NCBI GenBank assembly: GCA_016217675.1
Contig: JACRHC010000080.1
Span: forward strand, 1 to 64,000
Direction of reading: 5' to 3'
Length of the DNA stretch: 64,000 nucleotides
Source of the DNA: Nitrospirota bacterium
Lineage (GTDB): Bacteria; Nitrospirota; Thermodesulfovibrionia; Thermodesulfovibrionales; UBA6898
In this document: positions 52,635 through 62,975 of the stretch, in pieces
Layout of the letters: every line of letters begins with the position of its first letter
Position numbering within the stretch: position 1 is the stretch's first letter
Made by a program: the position numbers and the translations under genes
Notes under the pieces: model-generated
What the model saw: only the letters and a program-made list of their open reading frames with translations
Databases searched by the model: none
Told to the model about the DNA's origin: nothing

Positions 52635-53366
52635 TTATATCCTCGGCATGTCGCTCAGGACACGCCCTATTGAATCGTCAAAAGACTGAATAGCTTTCTG
52701 GTATGCCTCAAACTCCCTGAGTGCGGTGATCATCTGGACCATCTCCTTCACCGCGTCAACATTCGATTTCTCGAGATATCCCTGCGCTATGGCCGCCGTA
52801 ACAGTCTGCGGTGCCTGGCTGTCGGCCGTAAACGCATCCTCACCTGACTTGCTTAACGTCGTGGTGTCTGAAAAGGTAACGACCCTGATGGTGCCCATGA
52901 CTGAAAGTTCTGCTTCCGCCGTTTTCACCGAAACCTCGCCCTCATTGCTGATGCTCACCCTGCCTTCGGCCGTGATCTGGATCGGTCCGCCCGTGCCGAG
53001 CACCTTGACGCCCCTATGATTCACGACATAGCCTTCACTGTCGAGCCTCAGGTCACCCCTTCGCGTATACTGGCCGTTTTCGAGAGTGAGAAAGCCTTCT
53101 CCATCAATTGCGATATCAAAGTCATTGCCGGTATGCACAACGCTGCCAGGCGCATGATCTGTTGTGACCGTGCCGATACTGCTCAGGGTTCTGCCATCCG
53201 GGTATTCGACCCTGTTGTTCATCTGAGACAGGAGGTGTTCCTGAAAAGAGATTTTGTCTCTTTTAAAGCCGGCTGTGTTTGCATTGGCCAGGTTGTTCGA
53301 AATGATATCCATCTGCGTCTGCTTCAGCGTTGCTCCGGAAAGTGCTATATAGATTCCTTTATTCAT
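52635..53366 (-). CDS. flgF: Proximal rod protein FlgF
   Basis: The start MNKGIYIALSGATLKQTQMD was chosen at 53366 because it aligns with the family; the open frame extends 27 codons further through 7-base-repeat sequence. NNLANANTAGFKRDKISFQE and the C-terminal ITALREFEAYQKAIQSFDDS are present. About 244 residues, normal for FlgF. It precedes flgG by 12 bases. Confidence 0.95.
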   Translation of the reverse strand: MNKGIYIALSGATLKQTQMDIISNNLANANTAGFKRDKISFQEHLLSQMNNRVEYPDGRTLSSIGTVTTDHAPGSVVHTGNDFDIAIDGEGFLTLENGQYTRRGDLRLDSEGYVVNHRGVKVLGTGGPIQITAEGRVSISNEGEVSVKTAEAELSVMGTIRVVTFSDTTTLSKSGEDAFTADSQAPQTVTAAIAQGYLEKSNVDAVKEMVQMITALREFEAYQKAIQSFDDSIGRVLSDMPRI

Positions 53367-53521
53367 AATTATGGATAGATGCAAGGCAGATGCCAACCAT
53401 GCGGACAAGTGGCAAATGGCGAAAAGTTGCGGAGTTACCGGACGCAAGAGACAGTTAACTGCTGCTTACGGGGCAAGGATCAGGAAAAAATTGCCGTGTA
53501 GAGAAAAGAATTGCCCGGAAG

Positions 53522-53875
53522 TTATTTCCGCAGGCTGAGGATAAGCTCGATCTCTCCCCGCGGGATGTCAAGAATACCGGCGATTTCGTCAACTTTCAGA
53601 CCCTTGTCTGCGAGTTCGGTAATTTCAGGATATCGGTCCTCAGCAGGATGCTGTGACGAAAACCGGACCTTTTCCGCCTTCAGGAGCAACTCCTCCAGCA
53701 GAGAAATTTTGTTATCCAGCCTCTCCTCAAGGACAGCAGCGGACTTTATTTTTGCATCAAGCTTTTTGAACAGTTTTTCGGCGATCTCATTGATCTCGGC
53801 AACCTCAAGGGAGAGCAGTTTTCTGGCAGCCTCTTTGTCCTTGTCGGCCTTCTTATTGATCAGTCTCTTCAGCAT
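53522..53875 (-). CDS. Coiled-coil protein with C-terminal HTH (DUF6115/DUF2802-like)
   Basis: The 117-residue product has a long helical N-terminal part (ARKLLSLEVAEINEIAEKLF; VLEERLDNKISLLEELLLKA) and a C-terminal helix-turn-helix-like segment (ITELADKGLKVDEIAGILDI PRGEI). Small proteins of this kind are common in flagellar gene clusters and their role is unknown. It follows the 48-residue gene by 6 bases and precedes flgF. Confidence 0.7.
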   Translation of the reverse strand: MLKRLINKKADKDKEAARKLLSLEVAEINEIAEKLFKKLDAKIKSAAVLEERLDNKISLLEELLLKAEKVRFSSQHPAEDRYPEITELADKGLKVDEIAGILDIPRGEIELILSLRK

Positions 53876-53881
53876 AATAAC

Positions 53882-54028
53882 TCAGATCTTGATATCAACT
53901 TTACCCTTGGCAGTTTCCTGCTCTTTTTTCGGTGGCTTACGTCTTTTCTGGTCCTGAGCCGGCGCAACTTCCTTCTGTTTTTTCAGGGCGGGAATCTGGA
54001 ATATCCTTTTCAGCGCTTCAATTGCCAT
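53882..54028 (-). CDS. 48-residue Lys-rich peptide upstream of the flagellar coiled-coil gene
   Basis: ATG at 54028 has GGAGG 5 bases upstream. The product starts MAIEALKRIFQIPALKKQKE, continues with a Lys/Arg/Gln-rich stretch and ends KGKVDIKI. The tidy spacing to the next gene (6 bases) supports expression. No family was recognised. Confidence 0.55.
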   Translation of the reverse strand: MAIEALKRIFQIPALKKQKEVAPAQDQKRRKPPKKEQETAKGKVDIKI

Positions 54029-54112
54029 GGCTGCCTCCAGCTCTTTCGCTGTTTAGACTGCAGCTTTAAGACTACAGCCTAAGCAAGCTCAGATTATCCA
54101 CCTGAATCGTTG

Positions 54113-54964
54113 CTACGTCTGATAACTGCTCTTTTCCGTAACATAGGCCAGCTTGAATTCCTCAATGATCTCGGCATAGCGGTCGTCGCTGATCTTCAGG
54201 ATATCCCTGCATTCCGCATCCTTCAGCACAAGATCCGCCATCGGGCCCCGGTAGCCTACCCCGAGCCTAACACAGAGCGCATCAGCAAGGGCTATCACCG
54301 TGCAGAGCGTCCTGGCTGACGGCTCCAGGTCAAGAAGGTCATCATAGCTCTCAAAATGATGCCTTCTGATCACATCGCAGAGCCCCTCAGAAAAATCCCA
54401 TCGCTGGGCAAACATGCCGCCAACCTCGGCATGGCCAAAACCAAACACTTCCTTTTCCCTCTGGGCAAAGGTAACGTGCTCATTGTAGACCATCTCGGTC
54501 AGGAGGGCGAACCGCTCTGGTTGACTGTTGTTCATCACCACCTTGCCAACATCGTGCAAAAGTCCTGCCACGGTGGCCTCTTCAGCGCTCAAACCGCCAA
54601 CTTCCCGCGCCAGGATGCTCGCTGCAACAGAAACGCCGATGCTGTGTTCCCAGAGTTTCTGCTCAAGAAGGCCAAATTTCTTGTAAACGTCCTTTGTTGC
54701 TGCTGCAAGGACAAGGTTTTTGATCGTCTGAAAACCGGTCATGACTATTGCATCAGAGACAGTGTCAATATTTCGACGCGATCCGTAGAAAACAGAGTTT
54801 GCAACGCGCAGTACCCTGGCAGAAAGCGACTGGTCAGCCATAATTGCCTCCTGAAGCGCATCAATCTCTGTATTGGGGTCATTGACCAGACGGAGCACCT
54901 TCATTGCCACCATAGGCACCGCAGGTATTTCACAACTTTTCAGTATCAGTTCGGCGTTCTGCAT
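54113..54964 (-). CDS. HDOD-domain protein (1)
   Basis: In this 283-residue protein the HDOD domain fills about 10-215 (CEIPAVPMVAMKVLRLVNDP; LSARVLRVANSVFYGSRRNI; VAGLLHDVGKVVMNNS). HDOD proteins lack the full catalytic set of HD hydrolases and act as regulatory or scaffold proteins in signalling. It is followed in the operon direction by the small flagellar genes and lies downstream of a second HDOD gene. Role in motility is inferred from context. Confidence 0.92.
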   Translation of the reverse strand: MQNAELILKSCEIPAVPMVAMKVLRLVNDPNTEIDALQEAIMADQSLSARVLRVANSVFYGSRRNIDTVSDAIVMTGFQTIKNLVLAAATKDVYKKFGLLEQKLWEHSIGVSVAASILAREVGGLSAEEATVAGLLHDVGKVVMNNSQPERFALLTEMVYNEHVTFAQREKEVFGFGHAEVGGMFAQRWDFSEGLCDVIRRHHFESYDDLLDLEPSARTLCTVIALADALCVRLGVGYRGPMADLVLKDAECRDILKISDDRYAEIIEEFKLAYVTEKSSYQT

Positions 54965-54987
54965 AATTCAGTCCCTTCATTAAGGTA

Positions 54988-55010
54988 AATGCTTAATAAC
55001 GTTAAGCATT
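54988..55010. repeat. Perfect inverted repeat between the two HDOD genes
   Basis: AATGCTTAA and TTAAGCATT flank a 5-base loop just downstream of the 55020 gene and 24 bases upstream of the 54964 start. It could be an operator or a weak terminator; neither strand has a clear T-run. Confidence 0.6.
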
Positions 55011-55019
55011 ATTGTCTCA

Positions 55020-55877
55020 TTATAGCAGTTCCAGAAAACTCTGTATCTCCAATACTTCCTGCCCGAGCTTCTCACCGATCTCTTCAAGGTCTTCATTCGT
55101 CAGCCCGAGCTCCAGGAGGATCGCATCATGATCGCCTGTCCAGATCCCGTCATCTTCAATCTTGGGGCTGTATCTTCTGGACAATGCTTCAGCAAGGGAA
55201 ACAACAGCGACGATATCGGTAAAATCCTTTGCCTGGGAAGGGGCATGGTGATATTGTATCGCCAGCACCTGTTCCATCGGCAGTTTCGTTTTTTTCGCAA
55301 ACCAGCTCCCTGCCTCAGCATGATCACAGCCAAAGATGTTGGTCTCCTTTTCGAGCAGGTCGTCAGTACCCAAAATTAATCTGTACTGGTCGCGATAAAG
55401 CTTATAAAAGATGAGTCTGCCGACATCGTGCAGCAGGCCTGCCAGAAAGGCTACCTGCGAATTGACAATAGTTGCCCCCTCCGCAATATATGCAGCTATG
55501 AAGGCAACTTCAAAGCTGTGAGCCCAGAAATTCCGGAGATTTCTGTCTCCCTTCCGGGAAAACATCGACACTACGCTGATATTTACCGCAATATTCCGGA
55601 TGCGGTCATATCCCAGCAGGATGATCGCCTGCTCAATTTCGCCGATCTTGCCCGAATGGCCAAAGATCGGCGAGTTGGCCATCTTCAGGACTCGGGCAGC
55701 AATTGCCGGATCACGGTTAATGATGTTATAAAGGTCTTCCGGAGAGGCGTCAGGATCGTTCGTTGCCCTGATTATCTGCGTAAGCACAACAGGAATAGTC
55801 GAAAGGCTGTCGAGCTTTTCAATAGCCCTGCGGATCTCTGAAGCTTCCATCTCCAACCTCCTGTCAGTTATCTGCAT
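55020..55877 (-). CDS. HDOD-domain protein (2)
   Basis: The 285-residue protein has HDOD marks LSTIPVVLTQIIRATNDPDA, IAARVLKMANSPIFGHSGKI, FLAGLLHDVGRLIFYKLYRD. It resembles its neighbour in plan but the sequences are well diverged. The ATG at 55877 has an internal alternative at 55850 (MEASEIRRAIEKLDSL, preceded by GGAGG), which is the better start. Confidence 0.9.
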   Translation of the reverse strand: MQITDRRLEMEASEIRRAIEKLDSLSTIPVVLTQIIRATNDPDASPEDLYNIINRDPAIAARVLKMANSPIFGHSGKIGEIEQAIILLGYDRIRNIAVNISVVSMFSRKGDRNLRNFWAHSFEVAFIAAYIAEGATIVNSQVAFLAGLLHDVGRLIFYKLYRDQYRLILGTDDLLEKETNIFGCDHAEAGSWFAKKTKLPMEQVLAIQYHHAPSQAKDFTDIVAVVSLAEALSRRYSPKIEDDGIWTGDHDAILLELGLTNEDLEEIGEKLGQEVLEIQSFLELL

Positions 55878-55943
55878 TAAATACAGGCATTCAGCTTTTA
55901 ACTATCAGAAAACTCCCCATACTCAAACCTGCAGTCATGCCAA

Positions 55944-55973
55944 AGCTGACTGCTGAGCGCTGATGCCTGAATG
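55944..55973. repeat. 7-base repeat in the HDOD/cheW gap
   Basis: GCTGACT, GCTGAGC, GCTGAT and a related unit lie between the cheW stop and the HDOD start. It matches the repeats in the flg operon in unit and period. Confidence 0.7.
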
Positions 55974-55996
55974 CAATACGCTGTCTGCGCTCACCC

Positions 55997-56470
55997 TTAT
56001 TTTATCGCTGTCGACGCTGCTGCCACAAGCTCCCTGCTCTCATTTTTGCCGAGAAGCTTGTCGATATCGAGCAGAATGATCAGCCTGTTCTCAAGTTTTG
56101 CAATACCGTTGATGAACTCGGTGCTGACATTGGTGGCCATCGGCGGTGGCGGCTCCACCGTAGCTGATGAAATCCTCAGCACCTCTGACACGCCGTCCAC
56201 AACAAGACCGGTCGTAATGCCCTGAATGTCAAGGATCATGATCCTTGACTGATCGTCATTCTCCTTCGCAGCAAGCCCGAACTTCTTTCTCAGATTCACC
56301 ACCGGAATAACTTTTCCCCTGAGATTGATCACACCCTCAAGATACGAAGCAGAATTCGGCACAGAAGTGATCTCCACCATCCTGTTGATCTCCTGTACCT
56401 TCAGGATTTCGGTCGCATATTCTTCATTGCCGAGCTTAAACGTCACGAGTTGTAAAATCTGTCCGTCCAT
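55997..56470 (-). CDS. cheW: Chemotaxis coupling protein CheW
   Basis: The 157-residue protein has one CheW domain: LVTFKLGNEEYATEILKVQE, NRMVEITSVPNSASYLEGVI, NLRGKVIPVVNLRKKFGL. It links chemoreceptors to the CheA kinase, which is not in the window. GGAGG precedes the ATG. Adjacent to the first of four receptor genes. Confidence 0.96.
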   Translation of the reverse strand: MDGQILQLVTFKLGNEEYATEILKVQEINRMVEITSVPNSASYLEGVINLRGKVIPVVNLRKKFGLAAKENDDQSRIMILDIQGITTGLVVDGVSEVLRISSATVEPPPPMATNVSTEFINGIAKLENRLIILLDIDKLLGKNESRELVAAASTAIK

Positions 56471-56488
56471 ATTAGCCTCCTGATTTCT

Positions 56489-58453
56489 TTAGAAAATATC
56501 TTCTGACTTCAAACTCTCCTGCTTAATCACTTCGAGCAGGTCCACTACCTGTTTTGAAAGTTGATCAATCTCCCGGTGCAGCCGCTCCGCCTTCGCATGA
56601 TCTCCTGCATAGTGAGCCTGCACGGCCTCTTTTGCCAATACGTGGAAGCGCTCGTGGGGCGGAACGATCTGAGCATAGCTCGGCACACTGCCGCAGATAT
56701 CGGCGCCGTCATGCTCATACCACTTTCCGAAACGACAGGAATGATGATCCGGCAGCGTTCCTGCTTCCATCTGCACCTGACCGTTGAGACAGGAATTGAT
56801 CTTGCCCACAAAATTCTTGTGGTCGGTCTTGGCAAGTTCGAGCATGATCGCAGCGCTGCCCTTGGTCTTGACCGTCCTCGTGGTTTCCCTCAACTCGTCA
56901 GTTACCGCCACAAGGGTCTTAACCTCATTCGTCATCTCATCAGCCATGTTTTCCATATCCTTGGTAACACCCGCAGCCTTCTCAAGATTCTTCACAACGT
57001 CTTCAGATGTTGCAGACTGCTGATCGACCGCAGTCGCTATTCTGGTGATCTGGTCCTTCACTTCCTGCACCGCAAATACGATCGAATCGAGTGAGGTCTC
57101 AAGCTCCTTGATATACTCCGTCGATTTCGTGACCTTGTCCGACGCATCGGCCATGGATGAGGATGTCTGTTCTGACTCTGTCTGCACGGTCCCGATCTTC
57201 TTTGATATCTCATTCGTGGCCTTGATCGTCCGCTCGGCAAGCTTCCTCACCTCGTCAGCCACCACAGCAAAGCCGCGGCCCTGCTCCCCTGCCCGGGCAG
57301 CTTCAATAGCTGCATTCAGCGCAAGCAGGTTCGTCTGGTCAGCAATGTCCTTGATCACCGTTACGATCCCGCCGATCTCCATAACACTGCTGTTGAGCTT
57401 CTCGATCATGCCGGCAAGCTCAACAGTGGCAACATAAACGCCGTTTACCGTGTTGACCGCGCCGTCAGCCACCTTCTTGCCGTTCTCTGCCATGCGAAGA
57501 GCTTCATTCGATGTCTCGGACGCTGACGATGCATTCTTCGCTATATCATTTATGGTCTGGCTCATCTCTTCTGCTGACGCTGCGATATGAGAGATCTGCC
57601 CTGTCTGGGTCCTGGCGCCGAGAGCAGCCCGGTCAGACATGTTCCGGAGAACATCGATTTCGGGCAGCACCCTGCTGGTAGAGAGCATGATCGAGTTGAT
57701 CATTTTGCCGAAGTAATCGAGAATGCCTTTGACATTGCCCGATATACTGCCAATCTCGTCCTTGCGATCGATTGAAAGTTTGATATCCATATGCCCCTTG
57801 GAGATCTGTTTCATGGCATTGACAAGTGCAAAAAGAGGTCTATGGGTTACGTTAAAGATAATGATCACAAGCACGGTTACCGCAATAATGCCGATGATGC
57901 CGAGCACTATAAAGAAATACTGCAGCGCCCTGATCCTGCCGAAGGAATCCGAAAGCGGGATCTTGATGCTCACCGCCCCCAGGACCGTTCCCTCAGATAC
58001 CTTATGGCATTCAAGACAGTTTTTGCCCATAAAATTCGCCTTTGCAACGTAAGGGAAAACTCCCCTTATAAACTGGCCTTCAAGGGCTATATGCTCCCTG
58101 CCCGTATTGATAACCTCCTTCTCAATGGTATCAGAGGCATAGCCGCCTGCATCAGCCTTTCCAAAATCCCGGTCAAGCGACTCTGCCCGGCTCACCTTCA
58201 GATCCACGATCTGTTTCATCTGTTCAAGAAACGCCTTTTCAGATTTTTTGTAGTCACCCTCGATCATCATTGTGGTGAGTGCATTCAGCACGGTGTCACG
58301 GTAACCCTTCAGCGCGGAATTTTTCACCTCATCGATCACAATCTTTTCTGTTCTGCTGCCGGTCACAAAGATCGTGGCAACAATGCCAACGGCAATGAGC
58401 AGAATAATCGGCATTGCTGTCTTCCACTTGATTGATACATGCTTCAAATCCAT
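56489..58453 (-). CDS. Chemoreceptor with c-type heme motif and CZB domain
   Basis: The 654-residue receptor has a first membrane helix at about 12-31 and a periplasmic domain ending in a CLECH heme-attachment motif (C146, C149, H150). The second helix is at about 183-203, followed by HAMP and a methyl-accepting signalling domain whose tip contains [20 protein letters not shown]. The C-terminal CZB (zinc-binding) domain is at about 530-620 with [11 protein letters not shown] and PHERFH. Covalent heme suggests sensing of O2, NO or redox state; the CZB domain of other receptors senses zinc or hypochlorite. Likely a dual-input receptor. Confidence 0.92.
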   Translation of the reverse strand: MDLKHVSIKWKTAMPIILLIAVGIVATIFVTGSRTEKIVIDEVKNSALKGYRDTVLNALTTMMIEGDYKKSEKAFLEQMKQIVDLKVSRAESLDRDFGKADAGGYASDTIEKEVINTGREHIALEGQFIRGVFPYVAKANFMGKNCLECHKVSEGTVLGAVSIKIPLSDSFGRIRALQYFFIVLGIIGIIAVTVLVIIIFNVTHRPLFALVNAMKQISKGHMDIKLSIDRKDEIGSISGNVKGILDYFGKMINSIMLSTSRVLPEIDVLRNMSDRAALGARTQTGQISHIAASAEEMSQTINDIAKNASSASETSNEALRMAENGKKVADGAVNTVNGVYVATVELAGMIEKLNSSVMEIGGIVTVIKDIADQTNLLALNAAIEAARAGEQGRGFAVVADEVRKLAERTIKATNEISKKIGTVQTESEQTSSSMADASDKVTKSTEYIKELETSLDSIVFAVQEVKDQITRIATAVDQQSATSEDVVKNLEKAAGVTKDMENMADEMTNEVKTLVAVTDELRETTRTVKTKGSAAIMLELAKTDHKNFVGKINSCLNGQVQMEAGTLPDHHSCRFGKWYEHDGADICGSVPSYAQIVPPHERFHVLAKEAVQAHYAGDHAKAERLHREIDQLSKQVVDLLEVIKQESLKSEDIF

Positions 58454-58598
58454 AATCGCCTCTTCTCCTTCTATCTCTTTACGTTATTTTTGTCATATCA
58501 TGTCCCCTCCTTTGTAATTTTAGGTCAGTCATAGCAGCTCCTGACTATACCCCTCATGCGCCCCATGTCCATGGGAGGATTTCTGTATCCATCTGTAG

Positions 58599-60218
58599 TT
58601 ATAATCTGAACCAGCCGACCAGGCCCTTCAGCTCTGTTGCGATCCTCGCCAGGTCATGCGAAGCAGACTGGATCTGTGATGATGCAGCCTCGGTGTTTCT
58701 GGTCACGTTTGCGATGGACTCCATGTTTGCCGAAACCTCTTCAGATGCTGCTGACTGCTGCTCCGCTGCTGCAGCGATGCGCTGGATCATGTCAGTGCCG
58801 CGGTTTGAGGCATCCACGATCTGGCCCATTGCAACACGAGCCTCTTCAGCCAGTTTCACGCCCTTATCGACCTCGCCGATGCCTGAGTTCATGCTTTCAA
58901 CCGAACGCTCGGTCTCGCTCTGGATCTTCTTGATCATCTCACCGATCTCGCGCGTAGCCTTGCCGGTCCGCTCTGCGAGCTTTCTCACCTCATCCGCAAC
59001 AACGGCAAAACCGCGTCCCTGCTCACCTGCACGGGCTGCCTCAATAGCAGCATTCAAGGCCAAAAGGTTTGTCTGGTCTGCAATGTCATTGATTGTCCTG
59101 ACAATATTACCGATCTCCTGGCTCGACTTGCCAAGTTCTGTTATTGTGGCAGCAGCCTCCCTTACAGTGCTTGCAATCTGGTGCATGCCGTCAACCGTAT
59201 TTTCAACCTTCTGCCTTCCCTCATTTGCGATCTGGCTCGCCTCTTTGGATGAATTAGATGCCGCAGAGGCATTCTGTGCAACATCCATAACCGTCTGGGC
59301 AACCTCGGTGATAGCAGTTGCAGCCTGCTCAGTCTGGCGTGACTGCTCCTTAGCGCCCTCGTTCAGCGAGTTCGTTGTTGCTGAAAGTTCTTCAGAGCTG
59401 GTCGCCAGGGTTGAGGTATTTCCTGTGATCTGTGTCGCGATCTTCCTGAGATTGGCCATCATCTCATTAAAGCCTCTTGCCATATCGCCGATCTCGTCGT
59501 TGCTGGTCACCGGCACTTCACTTGAGAGGTCTCCGCCTGATACCTTCTGCACCACCGCAGCAACGTTATGCACAGATCTGAGAACACCGTTTATGATCAT
59601 GAAGCTCAGGAACGCAGAAAGGGCAACGACGACCAGCGCAATTATGATCATGATCATCGTGCTCCTGCCTGCAGATGCCTTCACTCTGGCGGTCGCTATC
59701 CCGCTGTTCTTCATCGCCATGTCATCCATCTGTTTAAGGGCTTCAGCCAATGGCTTATCTTTCCCTTTTACGACCTTGTCGAGCGCCGTGGCTTCCTTTG
59801 TCTCTTTTGCAGCTTCCGCAAGCAGGTCAATTGTCCTGCCATAATCGTCAAGCACTTCCTCGGCCTTCTTCACTGCAGCTGTTTCTTCAGCCCCGTCCGA
59901 TAATTTTCCGTATTCCCTGACTTTCTTTCTGATCTCTTCAATAGCCTTTTTGAACTCAGCAGCATATTTGTCATCCCGTCGGAGTATGAAGTTCTTGAAG
60001 TAGTGGATGGCATTACCGAGCTGGATCTGTGCGTCCATGCTGTATTCCAGCTGTTTGAAATCACCCTTAATCACCTCATCATATGCATTGCCAACATTCC
60101 GCGCCACAAAGAACGCTGCGACCGAGATGCCCAATATCACCGCCATCATCAGTCCTGCCACCCCATACATCTTTTTTGCCAAGGTCATTTTCATATTCAA
60201 ACCCTCCTTTGTGCTCAT
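58599..60218 (-). CDS. Chemoreceptor with four-helix-bundle sensor
   Basis: In this 539-residue receptor the first membrane helix is near residues 15-35. The periplasmic part (about 36-185) is all-helical, like the 4HB_MCP ligand domain, and rich in Lys/Glu. The second helix is at about 190-210, then HAMP and the signalling domain with the same conserved tip as its neighbours. No CZB domain and no receptor-docking pentapeptide at the C-terminus (ends [10 protein letters not shown]). The ligand is not known. Confidence 0.92.
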   Translation of the reverse strand: MSTKEGLNMKMTLAKKMYGVAGLMMAVILGISVAAFFVARNVGNAYDEVIKGDFKQLEYSMDAQIQLGNAIHYFKNFILRRDDKYAAEFKKAIEEIRKKVREYGKLSDGAEETAAVKKAEEVLDDYGRTIDLLAEAAKETKEATALDKVVKGKDKPLAEALKQMDDMAMKNSGIATARVKASAGRSTMIMIIIALVVVALSAFLSFMIINGVLRSVHNVAAVVQKVSGGDLSSEVPVTSNDEIGDMARGFNEMMANLRKIATQITGNTSTLATSSEELSATTNSLNEGAKEQSRQTEQAATAITEVAQTVMDVAQNASAASNSSKEASQIANEGRQKVENTVDGMHQIASTVREAAATITELGKSSQEIGNIVRTINDIADQTNLLALNAAIEAARAGEQGRGFAVVADEVRKLAERTGKATREIGEMIKKIQSETERSVESMNSGIGEVDKGVKLAEEARVAMGQIVDASNRGTDMIQRIAAAAEQQSAASEEVSANMESIANVTRNTEAASSQIQSASHDLARIATELKGLVGWFRL

Positions 60219-60260
60219 ATTTATAACAGACTCTAATTCACTAATGCCTGAGCATTCGTC

Positions 60261-61898
60261 TCATAATCTAAATCCTGCCGTTGCGCTGCGTAAGCCCTCT
60301 GCCACCTTCATCAGGCCGTCTATCTCCCGCATGATCTCGCCCGCCATTGTTTCCATCTCCCTGGCAATATGGGCGGTCTGCTCTATGTTATTAACGACCT
60401 CGGAAGATGCAGATGACTGCTCCTCAACAGCCACGGCTATCCTCGTAATCTGATCTTTCACCTGCTTATTGGTATCAACAATAGCAACAAGCGCATTCGC
60501 TATGCCGCCCTTGATGAATTCCGCCGCCTTATTCACCTCACCCGATGCCTCTTCCATCGCAACCGTCGTCTCTGCAGAGACTGCCCATATGGCACGTATC
60601 TTCCCGGTAATGTGTTCCGTTTCCCTGATCGTACGCTCGGCCAGCTTTCTGACCTCATCGGCCACAACTGCAAAACCACGGCCCTGTTCGCCGGCCCGGG
60701 CTGCCTCAATCGCGGCATTCAGGGCAAGCAGGTTCGTCTGGTCTGCGATATCCTTAATGACCGTGATGATATCCTTGATCTCGGTTATCTTGCCATTCAG
60801 CCCGTTGATCATGCTGCCAAGCTGGCCTGTAGAAGCGGATACCTTAGTGACCGTCTCTACCGCATTCTGAGCGATCTCCTGGCCGGCAATAGTAACATCC
60901 ATCGCCTCTTCTGATTTGTCTGCAGCAGATGCCGAGTTCCTTGATATATCAGTAATCGTCTGGCTCATCTCCTCTGCCGCGGTTGCGATCTGCTCTGCCT
61001 GACGCGACTGGTTCTGTGCTCCCACCGTAGACCTTTCCGAGCGCTCACGCAAGACTGCCACAGCCTTCACCACACCGTCTGCAGACTTCGTGATGCGGTC
61101 GATCGTTGATCTGAGGGTCGTTACCATCCTGTTCATATTCATCGAAAGATGGCTGATCTCGTCTTTTCCGCTATTGTCGAGCATAACGGTCAGATCTCCG
61201 TTGGCGATAACCTCGACCTTCTCTGCAAGATGATCGAGCGGGGCGGTGATCGAGGTATTAATGAACCAGATGATCAGGAGCGTCAGCAGCAGCACCACAC
61301 CGGCAATGGAGATAAACTTAAACGCAGTGCTCTTGAAGACCTTGTCAACGTCATCGATATAAATACCTGTCCCCACAATCCAGCCCCAGGGCTCAAAACC
61401 CTTCACATAAGAAAGCTTCGGCACGAGATCTTTGGAGTCCGGATTCCTGTTCCAGGAATAGTCCACAAAGCCTGCCTTATTCTTTTTCACCGTCTCAACA
61501 AACTCGACAACGATCTTTTTCCCTGTAGGGTCCTTTACTTCAGCCCAGCTCTTTCCGACCATATCCTTTTTCGGATGCACCAGCATGATATGGTTGAGAT
61601 CATTGATCCAGAAATATTCCTTCTCATCATAGCGGAGGCTGCCGACCGCGCTCATGGCTGTGAGCTTTGCCTCTTCCTCCGGCAGCTTCCCCTCTTTGGA
61701 AAGTTTATAGTAATGCTCGACAACCGAATATGCCGCGTCAACAAGATGCTGCGTTTTTATTCTCTTGTCTTCCATCAGCTGGCCCCGCAGAAAAACGAGC
61801 GACTGCGATACCAGGGAAAAGAGACCACACAAAACAATAAATGCAATAAACAACAACCGGAACTTGATCTTATACTTCCCGAACAATGCCTTCACCAT
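60261..61898 (-). CDS. Chemoreceptor with sCache-type sensor
   Basis: In this 545-residue receptor the periplasmic single-Cache domain at about 35-190 has [39 protein letters not shown] and [20 protein letters not shown], the layout of sCache_2 domains that bind small organic acids. The second membrane helix lies near 195-212, then HAMP and signalling domain. It starts 7 bases before cheB in the transcription direction. Confidence 0.93.
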   Translation of the reverse strand: MVKALFGKYKIKFRLLFIAFIVLCGLFSLVSQSLVFLRGQLMEDKRIKTQHLVDAAYSVVEHYYKLSKEGKLPEEEAKLTAMSAVGSLRYDEKEYFWINDLNHIMLVHPKKDMVGKSWAEVKDPTGKKIVVEFVETVKKNKAGFVDYSWNRNPDSKDLVPKLSYVKGFEPWGWIVGTGIYIDDVDKVFKSTAFKFISIAGVVLLLTLLIIWFINTSITAPLDHLAEKVEVIANGDLTVMLDNSGKDEISHLSMNMNRMVTTLRSTIDRITKSADGVVKAVAVLRERSERSTVGAQNQSRQAEQIATAAEEMSQTITDISRNSASAADKSEEAMDVTIAGQEIAQNAVETVTKVSASTGQLGSMINGLNGKITEIKDIITVIKDIADQTNLLALNAAIEAARAGEQGRGFAVVADEVRKLAERTIRETEHITGKIRAIWAVSAETTVAMEEASGEVNKAAEFIKGGIANALVAIVDTNKQVKDQITRIAVAVEEQSSASSEVVNNIEQTAHIAREMETMAGEIMREIDGLMKVAEGLRSATAGFRL

Positions 61899-61904
61899 AT
61901 CCTC

Positions 61905-62948
61905 CTAAGCCGAATTCACCATCTCACCCGCGATCTCCTCGACCGCCAATATCTTGTCCGCTATCCCTGCATCAACCACCGCCTTCGGCATACCGTACAC
62001 AACGCAGGTCTCTTCGTTCTGGGCAAAAATACGCGCACCGCCCTGTTTCATCACCTTCATGCCCTTCACGCCGTCAGCACCCATGCCGGTCAGAATGACG
62101 CCAAGCGCCCGGCCCGGAAAGCACTCCGAAACCGACAGCATGAGCGCATCGACTGAAGGCCGGTAAATATAATCTTCGGTCGCATCAGATATGGCTACCA
62201 CTGTTTCAAGGGACCGTCTTCGCTGCACCCTCATATGTCCGCCGCCTGGAGCGATCAGCACCAGACCGGCCTTCAGCACATCGCCGTCCTTTGCCTCTTT
62301 AACCGTGACCTGGCTCAGTTCATTCAGCCGCTGGGCAAACGGGCCGGTGAACGCTGCAGGCATATGCTGAGCAATAATGATCGGCACAGGGAATTCTTTC
62401 GGCAGTTTCGGTATGATCTCCTGCAAGGCCTTGGGGCCTCCGGTTGAGGAGCCTATTGCCACAACACTGATCCTGCGCTCACCCGTTGTCCTGGCCTGGA
62501 GGGGCTGCGTCACCACAGCTGCACGGGTTGCTGCGATCCTGCGGCGCGGATGTGCCTTCTTGGCGATCTCCTTTACCTTGTTGATCAGGACTTCCTTGAT
62601 CTTCACAATATCGATCGAGAGGTTCGACAGGTTCTTTGGTATGAAGTCCACTGCACCGAAATCAAGGGCATCCAGCGTAACCTTTGCATCTTCGGTCGTC
62701 AGAGAGCTCACCATGATCACCGGCACCGGATGTCGTTCCATGATCTGCCTGAGCGCTGCAATGCCATCAAGCCGCGGCATTTCAACGTCCATGGTCACCA
62801 CATCCGGATTCAACTGTATGACCTTCTCAACGCCGTCCTGCCCGTCCCGCGCCAGCCCGACCACCTGGATCTCCGGGTCAGAGGAGAGCATGGACGAAAG
62901 CGCATTCCGCATAAAGGCCGAATCGTCAACGATCAGCACCCTAACCAT
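61905..62948 (-). CDS. cheB: Chemotaxis methylesterase/deamidase CheB
   Basis: In this 347-residue protein the receiver domain (RVLIVDDSAFMRNALSSML; phospho-acceptor in VVTMDVEMPRLDG) joins through a linker to the methylesterase domain with catalytic Ser in AIGSSTGGPKALQ, His in IIAQHMPAAFT and Asp in GMGADGVKGM. It removes methyl groups from receptors during adaptation. It is sandwiched between two receptor genes; no cheR or cheA is visible. Confidence 0.97.
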   Translation of the reverse strand: MVRVLIVDDSAFMRNALSSMLSSDPEIQVVGLARDGQDGVEKVIQLNPDVVTMDVEMPRLDGIAALRQIMERHPVPVIMVSSLTTEDAKVTLDALDFGAVDFIPKNLSNLSIDIVKIKEVLINKVKEIAKKAHPRRRIAATRAAVVTQPLQARTTGERRISVVAIGSSTGGPKALQEIIPKLPKEFPVPIIIAQHMPAAFTGPFAQRLNELSQVTVKEAKDGDVLKAGLVLIAPGGGHMRVQRRRSLETVVAISDATEDYIYRPSVDALMLSVSECFPGRALGVILTGMGADGVKGMKVMKQGGARIFAQNEETCVVYGMPKAVVDAGIADKILAVEEIAGEMVNSA

Positions 62949-62975
62949 TATTTTTCATCCTGACTCCTGAATTAT

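Noticed and set aside
58693-59844. Plus-strand frame of 383 codons opposite a chemoreceptor
   Set aside because: Long antisense frames are common opposite receptor genes because of their codon bias; the product is Ser/Ala-rich low complexity and repeats opposite the other receptors.
61149-62156. Plus-strand frame of 335 codons across a receptor and cheB
   Set aside because: It spans two well-defined minus-strand genes, and its composition (His/Arg-rich) is typical of antisense reading.
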